From: Thermodesulfobacteriota bacterium
GTDB lineage: Bacteria > Desulfobacterota > QYQD01
NCBI GenBank assembly: GCA_030017815.1
Contig: JASEGX010000126.1
Span: forward strand, 1 to 7,112
Direction of reading: 5' to 3'
Length of the DNA: 7,112 bases
How positions within the stretch are numbered: the first letter of the stretch is position 1; every line of letters starts with the position of its first letter. Below are positions 3,121-7,112 of the stretch, piece by piece. A model generated the notes under the pieces. It was not told where the DNA came from, searched no databases, and saw only the letters and a program-made list of their open reading frames with translations. The position numbers and the translations under genes are program-made.

Positions 3121-5451
3121 TCAGGCCTCTATCCGGCGGGCAGTGTCCGGCTTTTCTTCCGCCCCTTTGGTCTTTTTCCCCCCGATCAACGCGGCCAGTT
3201 GATCTACATAGTCCTGCAGGGTCTGGGCCTGGGCATTCAATTCTTCGGAAGCGGAAGCGGTTTCCTCGGCATTGGCCGCATTCTTTTGCACTACCTGATC
3301 CATTTGACCTAAGGCATTGCTTATCTGGTCCATTCCCTGGCTTTGCTCACGGGAGGCGGCCGCTATCTCTGCCACCAGATTAGCGACCTTTTTGGCGCTG
3401 CCGGCCACTTCCCGGAAGTCAGCTTCCGTCCCGCTGACCAGGCCGGAACCCTCTGCTATCTTTTGAATCACATCTTCAATCAGGTCGCTGGTATTCTTTG
3501 CCGCTTCGGCCGCCCGCTTAGCCAGGTTCCTTACCTCCTCCGCCACTACGGCAAATCCCATGCCGGCCTCGCCGGCCCGCGCCGCCTCGACTGCGGCATT
3601 GAGCGCCAGGAGGTTGGTCTGGAAAGCGATGCCGTCGATGGTCTTGATAATTTTACCGATTTCCTCACCGGCAGCAGAAATGTTGTGCATAGAGGTACTC
3701 ATCTGGGACATGGAACTATTGGCCTTTTCTACGACCTGCTTTGACTCTTCCATGAGCATGTTGGCCTGTTGGGCATTCTCCGCATTTTGCTTGGTCATGC
3801 TCGTTATCTCTTCGAGAGAGGCCGAGGTCTGTTCCAGGGCCGCGGCCTGCTCCGAAGCCCCTTCGGCCAGTTGTTGCGAGGCCCCGGAGACCTCTCCGGC
3901 GGCAGAGGACACCTGTCCCGAAGAATCATTCAATCCGGAAATAACCCTTTCTAAATAGGTATTAATGGACCGGCTGATCCAGCCGCCCACAATAATGCCA
4001 AAAGCTATGGAGATGATACCGGCAATGGCCAGGGCCGTCGTGGTCATGGCTGCCACCTTTTCCACGGCCTCCACCGCCTTCTCCTGACCGGCTTCAGCCG
4101 AGCGCGTCTTCTCGGCGCTGGTTTGGGCAAGCTTTTCAATCAACTTTTTCGCTTCGCTGAATATCTGGGTCGAGCGGGTCTGTATGGCCAGATTCTTTAA
4201 ACCCGTGGCTACGACCCCGCTCTCACCCAGGAGCACCCCCTGCATGTTCCCGAAGGCCGCTTCCACATTCCGGACTGTGCCGGTTTCGGCCTGCCTTTTT
4301 AAGGCTCCGAGGTTCTTTTTAATCCGGTTTGATTCTCCAGCCACAGTCGCAAACTGTGTACCCATCTGGGTTTTAATCCCGGTTACTTCTTCCGGGGAAG
4401 CGGCCAGCATGACCTGTTTGGCGGCGCTTTCTATAGTTCGGGCCATGATAGCTATATTTCCGCCGGCGCTGGTTATCTCACCCACCAGACCGACCGTGGT
4501 AATGGCCCGGCTCATCCGGGCGTTTTCCTGGGGGAGGACTAATTCCAGGCTGTCTATCTCCACCGCCATTTTGCCGCCCAGCGCCTCTGTCTGTTTCAGG
4601 AGGTCCCTGCGTTTTTCCTCGAATTTATCTTTCGCTTCCTTATCCTGCGGGTTGGCCAGCATATCGGCGCGAACCGCCAGGAGGCCGCCTTCGCCCGAAT
4701 ATCCCTTCTGCACCTTATCCACAAATTCCTTGAGCTGGCTTCCTAAGCCGCCATTTCCGAGGTCTATCTGGGCTATGGCATCCAGCTCGGCCTTCATCTT
4801 GTCCTTGAGCGGCGTCAGCCGGAAACGGTTATCCACGGCGCTTACCTGCATGAGCAGGGCGTTGGCATTGCTTAATTTTTCCTGCACGACCAGCATCTGC
4901 TTGATCCGGGCGTTGGCCTTCAGGTTGGCCTGCTTGGATTTTTCCACCGAGGCATAGCTATCCTTTTGCAGATTGTGCATGGCGGCATCGAGCTTTTGCG
5001 TCTCGCCCACCACTACCGCAATGCCCGAACGGAGCTGTTCATTGGCCGCGGCCAGCCGGTTCATGGACTGAAGGCGCTCCTCGGCCATCCGGTTTAATTC
5101 CTGATAGGATTTTTTAATGTCTTCGAAGACCTTTTTGTCCACATCGGCCTTTAGCCGGCTCAATTCTTTGGCCGTGGCATTAATCTCAGATAAGGCGGCG
5201 TCGGTTCTTCCCCGTATCTGGGAGAGTTCCGCCGCTGAAGTGGTCAGGGCCATCTGCGTAAAGTTGGCCGCCACCTTTTCAAACCCCTGCTGGAGATTGA
5301 CCATCTTTACCTGGAGGGGTGACGACTCCCGGGTCAGATAGTAGATTTTGCCGCTCACCATGCGCACGGCAAAAAAGCCCACCGTGCCCACCCCGGCCAC
5401 GGCCACGAGGAGCAGGGCTACCAGCAGAATAAGTTTTCTTTTAATGGTCAT
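3121..5451 (-). CDS. Methyl-accepting chemotaxis protein with long helical periplasmic sensor
   Basis: This inner-membrane chemoreceptor (776 residues) should control CheA kinase through CheW. Order: a short basic N-terminus, TM1 (about 7-29), a periplasmic region of about 440 residues, TM2 (about 470-491), and a cytoplasmic signalling coiled coil (about 500-756). The kinase-binding hairpin tip is textbook: IAFQTNLLALNAAVEAARAG (608-627), then MGFAVVAEEVRNLA. Methylation-type glutamate pairs occur near 539-549 and at NAEETASASEEL (727-738). Only about 15-20 residues separate TM2 from the signalling helix, so a full HAMP domain (about 50 residues) appears to be missing. There is no NWETF-like CheR-docking tail; the protein ends KPDTARRIEA. 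The sensor has no cysteine and so no heme site. AGGAGA six bases before the ATG sets the start. The S23 and binding-protein genes lie upstream on the same strand. The ligand is unknown. Confidence 0.95.
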   Translation of the reverse strand: MTIKRKLILLVALLLVAVAGVGTVGFFAVRMVSGKIYYLTRESSPLQVKMVNLQQGFEKVAANFTQMALTTSAAELSQIRGRTDAALSEINATAKELSRLKADVDKKVFEDIKKSYQELNRMAEERLQSMNRLAAANEQLRSGIAVVVGETQKLDAAMHNLQKDSYASVEKSKQANLKANARIKQMLVVQEKLSNANALLMQVSAVDNRFRLTPLKDKMKAELDAIAQIDLGNGGLGSQLKEFVDKVQKGYSGEGGLLAVRADMLANPQDKEAKDKFEEKRRDLLKQTEALGGKMAVEIDSLELVLPQENARMSRAITTVGLVGEITSAGGNIAIMARTIESAAKQVMLAASPEEVTGIKTQMGTQFATVAGESNRIKKNLGALKRQAETGTVRNVEAAFGNMQGVLLGESGVVATGLKNLAIQTRSTQIFSEAKKLIEKLAQTSAEKTRSAEAGQEKAVEAVEKVAAMTTTALAIAGIISIAFGIIVGGWISRSINTYLERVISGLNDSSGQVSSAAGEVSGASQQLAEGASEQAAALEQTSASLEEITSMTKQNAENAQQANMLMEESKQVVEKANSSMSQMSTSMHNISAAGEEIGKIIKTIDGIAFQTNLLALNAAVEAARAGEAGMGFAVVAEEVRNLAKRAAEAAKNTSDLIEDVIQKIAEGSGLVSGTEADFREVAGSAKKVANLVAEIAAASREQSQGMDQISNALGQMDQVVQKNAANAEETASASEELNAQAQTLQDYVDQLAALIGGKKTKGAEEKPDTARRIEA

Positions 5452-5469
5452 TTTTGTCTCCTATAATAT

Positions 5470-5551
5470 AGTCACTGGTCATTAGTCATTGGTCATTAAT
5501 CCCCGTGACCAATGACTGATGACTTCTTCTAATGACCAGTGATTTCTGACC
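5470..5551. repeat. ARTGACY heptamer array, locus III
   Basis: Left-arm units lie exactly 7 bp apart: AGTCACT (5470), GGTCATT (5477), AGTCATT (5484), GGTCATT (5491). The right arm has CGTGACC (5504), AATGACT (5511), GATGACT (5518) and, after a 6-bp slip, AATGACC (5531) and AGTGATT (5538). AGTCATTGGTCA (5484-5495) pairs perfectly with TGACCAATGACT (5506-5517) around a 10-nt loop. The right end overlaps the last codons and the stop of the S23 gene. The left end lies just upstream of the chemoreceptor ribosome binding site. Confidence 0.85.
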
Positions 5552-5906
5552 GTCGTTCAGTGCCTATACTTTTAATGTAGGAGTTTAAAAGCCTGGGCAA
5601 CTTCTTTATTATATCGAATAACTCCTGATGCTTTGATTGATCGATAAGATCACGCCTGATACTCTTTCTTAACCATGTCTTTGTTTCTTCTAAAGAGCCT
5701 CGGGCGAAATAGCAAAAATTTTTGTTTTCTTTATAATGATACCTTCCATAACCTTCAGCAATATTGGCGGCAATGGAATCAGCGGCCCTTACCAGTTGTT
5801 TTCCAATAGTTTCCCTGGCGAAGTAGTCCCATTTAATGACTATATCCCAGATCGTATCTGATAATTTTTCTGATAAGTTATAGACTTCCAACTCCTTTAA
5901 TTCCAT
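5529..5906 (-). CDS. Four-helix-bundle protein of the 23S rRNA intervening-sequence (S23/IVP) family
   Basis: The 125-residue helical protein carries the family signature QLVRAADSIAANIAEGYGR (37-55) and FARGSLEETKTWL (67-79). Relatives are encoded in 23S rRNA intervening sequences, as free-standing genes, and as the Avd accessory protein of diversity-generating retroelements. They form pentameric, basic four-helix bundles thought to bind nucleic acid. No rRNA or reverse transcriptase is present here, so this is a stand-alone copy of unknown role. The ATG at 5906 is preferred because GGGAAAGAAG lies just before it; an in-frame TTG at 5918 would add four residues. Its composition is unlike its neighbours: the 60-base stretches from 5581, 5641 and 5701 are about 35, 38 and 33% G+C, against clearly GC-rich flanking genes. 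Heptamer repeats bound it on both sides. The last codons and the TAG stop are made of repeat sequence. Recent acquisition is likely. Confidence 0.9.
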   Translation of the reverse strand: MELKELEVYNLSEKLSDTIWDIVIKWDYFARETIGKQLVRAADSIAANIAEGYGRYHYKENKNFCYFARGSLEETKTWLRKSIRRDLIDQSKHQELFDIIKKLPRLLNSYIKSIGTERRSEITGH

Positions 5907-5914
5907 CTTCTTTC

Positions 5915-5944
5915 CCAATGACTAATGACCAGTGACCAGTGACT
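5915..5944. repeat. ARTGACY heptamer array, locus IV
   Basis: Four units sit in perfect 7-bp phase: AATGACT (5917), AATGACC (5924), AGTGACC (5931), AGTGACT (5938). Only one orientation is present, unlike loci I-III. The array fills the gap between the S23 gene and the binding-protein gene, and its last unit supplies the TAG stop codon (minus strand, 5945-5943) of the latter. Confidence 0.8.
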
Positions 5945-7112
5945 ATTTAACTACCTTGGCCACCGGCTTGGCCTTTCCAGCACCCACCTGGGTCATATAG
6001 ACCTTGTTTAATCCCTGATGGTTATCCTTGCTGAAAGATACACTCAGACCGCCGATGTCCACATTGGACATAGACTCGATAGTGTCGATCAACCCTTCCC
6101 GGGTAAGGGCCGCCCCGGCCTTTTCCAAGGCTGTAACAAGCACCCGGCCGGTTACATACCCTTCCAACCTGACATAGGAGGGCGCCTCATTGGGGAAGGA
6201 CTTTTTGAGCGCGGCCTGGAAGTCCCGGACTACGGGTATAGAGGTATCATCCGGAGAAGGGACTACCTGGGAGATAATGATCCCATTGGCTGCATCGCCT
6301 AACTCCTTTATCAGATTCTCGGTGCCGATAAAGGAAATGGTAGCCAGAACCGGTTTAAATCCGGCGGCCCTAGCCTCTTTCACAAAGGCCGCGATCGGTT
6401 TATAAGGGCCGACCATAACCACCGCCCCCGGTTTGGCCGCCATTATGGAGGCCAGGCCTCCCTTGACCGCTTCGGTATTGCGGGCAAAGGTTCCCGTAGC
6501 CGCCACCTTTAGACCGCGTTTTTTAAGGGCCTTTTCCGTCCCGCTCAGACCGGCCAGCCCGAAGGAGTCATCCTGGTAAAATACGGCTATGTCCTTTATG
6601 CCCAGGTCGCTGGTTATCCTCTCCACCAGGGCCTCGGTCTCGTCATCATAAGAGGCCCGGATGTTAATGATATACCGCGAGACCGGGTTCCGCAGTAGTC
6701 CGGCGCCGGTAAAGAGTCCCACCAGGGGAACCTTCATCTCCTGCACGATAGGCAGGGCGGCCTTGGCCGTCGGCGTCCCCACATAGCCGGCCAGGGCAAA
6801 GACCTTTTCGTTTTCGATCATGTTAAGGGTGCAGTCCACCGTCTTGTCCGGTTCATAACCGTCATTGCTGGCTATAAACCTTATCTTGCGTCCGTTGATG
6901 CCGCCTTTGGCATTGACCTCATCCAGACAGGCCTTCATACCCACGTTCATGCCCGTCCCCAAGCCGGCCGCCGGCCCCTCCAGGGCCGCACACTGTCCGA
7001 TGACCACCTCGCTGTCTGTCACCCCGTCCTCGGCCCAGGCCGCCGGGATAACGAAAGCTATACCGGCTAACACGGCCGCTACAAACCAGAACCTGTACCC
7101 CAAAAACCTTTT
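5943..7112 (-). CDS. Periplasmic ABC-type substrate-binding protein, branched-chain amino acid (LivJ/LivK) family, 5' end outside window
   Basis: This type I periplasmic binding protein has the two-lobed Peripla_BP_6 fold used by branched-chain amino acid transporters and relatives for amides, urea and aromatic acids. A signal peptide with hydrophobic core FVAAVLAGIAFVIPAAWA should be cleaved before EDGVTD. The mature start shows the family pattern VVIGQCAALEGPAAGLGTGM, then NAKGGINGRKIRF, GTPTAKAALPIVQEMKVPLVG, FYQDDSFG and LEGYVTGR. The reading frame does not begin at the in-window TTG (7103): codons for K-R-F precede it without a stop, and KRFLGYRFW is a typical signal-peptide n-region, so the true ATG probably lies one or a few codons past the edge. 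No permease or ATPase gene is visible, only S23 and chemoreceptor genes downstream. The protein may be an orphan binding protein, possibly presenting ligand to the receptor. The ligand cannot be told from sequence. Confidence 0.92.
   Translation of the reverse strand, partial: KRFLGYRFWFVAAVLAGIAFVIPAAWAEDGVTDSEVVIGQCAALEGPAAGLGTGMNVGMKACLDEVNAKGGINGRKIRFIASNDGYEPDKTVDCTLNMIENEKVFALAGYVGTPTAKAALPIVQEMKVPLVGLFTGAGLLRNPVSRYIINIRASYDDETEALVERITSDLGIKDIAVFYQDDSFGLAGLSGTEKALKKRGLKVAATGTFARNTEAVKGGLASIMAAKPGAVVMVGPYKPIAAFVKEARAAGFKPVLATISFIGTENLIKELGDAANGIIISQVVPSPDDTSIPVVRDFQAALKKSFPNEAPSYVRLEGYVTGRVLVTALEKAGAALTREGLIDTIESMSNVDIGGLSVSFSKDNHQGLNKVYMTQVGAGKAKPVAKVVK

Noticed and set aside
4184..4957. 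257-codon open frame on plus, opposite the chemoreceptor
   Set aside because: It lies wholly antisense to the conserved receptor gene, and its Ser/Ala/Arg-rich product mirrors the helical codon pattern of the real frame. No ribosome binding site or family motif is visible.
5452..5512. Chemoreceptor promoter with TATATT next to the ribosome binding site and a heptamer TGACC as -35
   Set aside because: The -10 would put the transcription start inside the ribosome binding site, and the -35 match is only a by-product of the repeat. Read-through from upstream genes is at least as likely.
5529..5906. S23 gene as part of a 23S rRNA intervening sequence or a diversity-generating retroelement
   Set aside because: No rRNA sequence flanks it. 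No reverse transcriptase, template repeat or variable repeat is seen in the window.
3019..5944. Heptamer arrays as a CRISPR array
   Set aside because: Units are 7 bp and adjoin one another, with no 20-40 bp direct repeats, no unique spacers of constant length and no cas genes.

Overview
The window looks like a chromosomal piece of an anaerobic or microaerobic Gram-negative bacterium, most likely a deltaproteobacterium (Desulfobacterota or a near relative). This is inferred from the style of the methyl-accepting chemotaxis protein, the family II pyrophosphatase, a siroheme-branch dehydrogenase, a periplasmic LivK-type binding protein and the dense intergenic repeats. No rRNA, tRNA, transposase or CRISPR array is visible.

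Left part (1-950, all genes on minus): the N-terminal part of a precorrin-2 dehydrogenase (Met8/SirC/CysG-N type) runs off the left edge. Its reading frame is open to the window boundary. Behind it lie a repeat-filled gap and a 50-residue two-helix membrane protein. A GTAG-headed REP pair (BIME-like), a terminator hairpin and a G-rich palindrome follow.

Middle (949-3012): ppaC, a manganese-dependent family II inorganic pyrophosphatase on minus, has a near-consensus promoter with overlapping palindromes. The 510 bp between ppaC and the divergent marC-like gene (plus) holds no gene. It is almost wholly repeats: heptamer tracts at both ends in opposite orientation and two G-rich hairpins in opposite orientation. 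The MarC-family membrane protein has a promoter placed so that its mRNA would be nearly leaderless.

Right part (3019-7112): a repeat array separates marC from three minus-strand genes read in the order periplasmic substrate-binding protein (5' end just off the window), S23/four-helix-bundle protein, and a 776-residue methyl-accepting chemotaxis protein. Gaps are 36 and 77 bp and consist of repeats, so the three may share a transcript. A binding protein next to a chemoreceptor suggests, but does not prove, that the binding protein presents a ligand to the receptor.

The most striking property is the intergenic DNA. Nearly every gap carries tandem 7-bp repeats, of at least four unrelated consensus sequences (ARTGACY, TTTGAAC, TTAGCNN, AATCCGA/TTTCGAA). 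Several are arranged as inverted arms able to form hairpins, and two of them supply the stop codon of the neighbouring gene. No complete new multi-gene system can be demonstrated here. The repeat ecology and the S23 gene embedded in it are the best leads.
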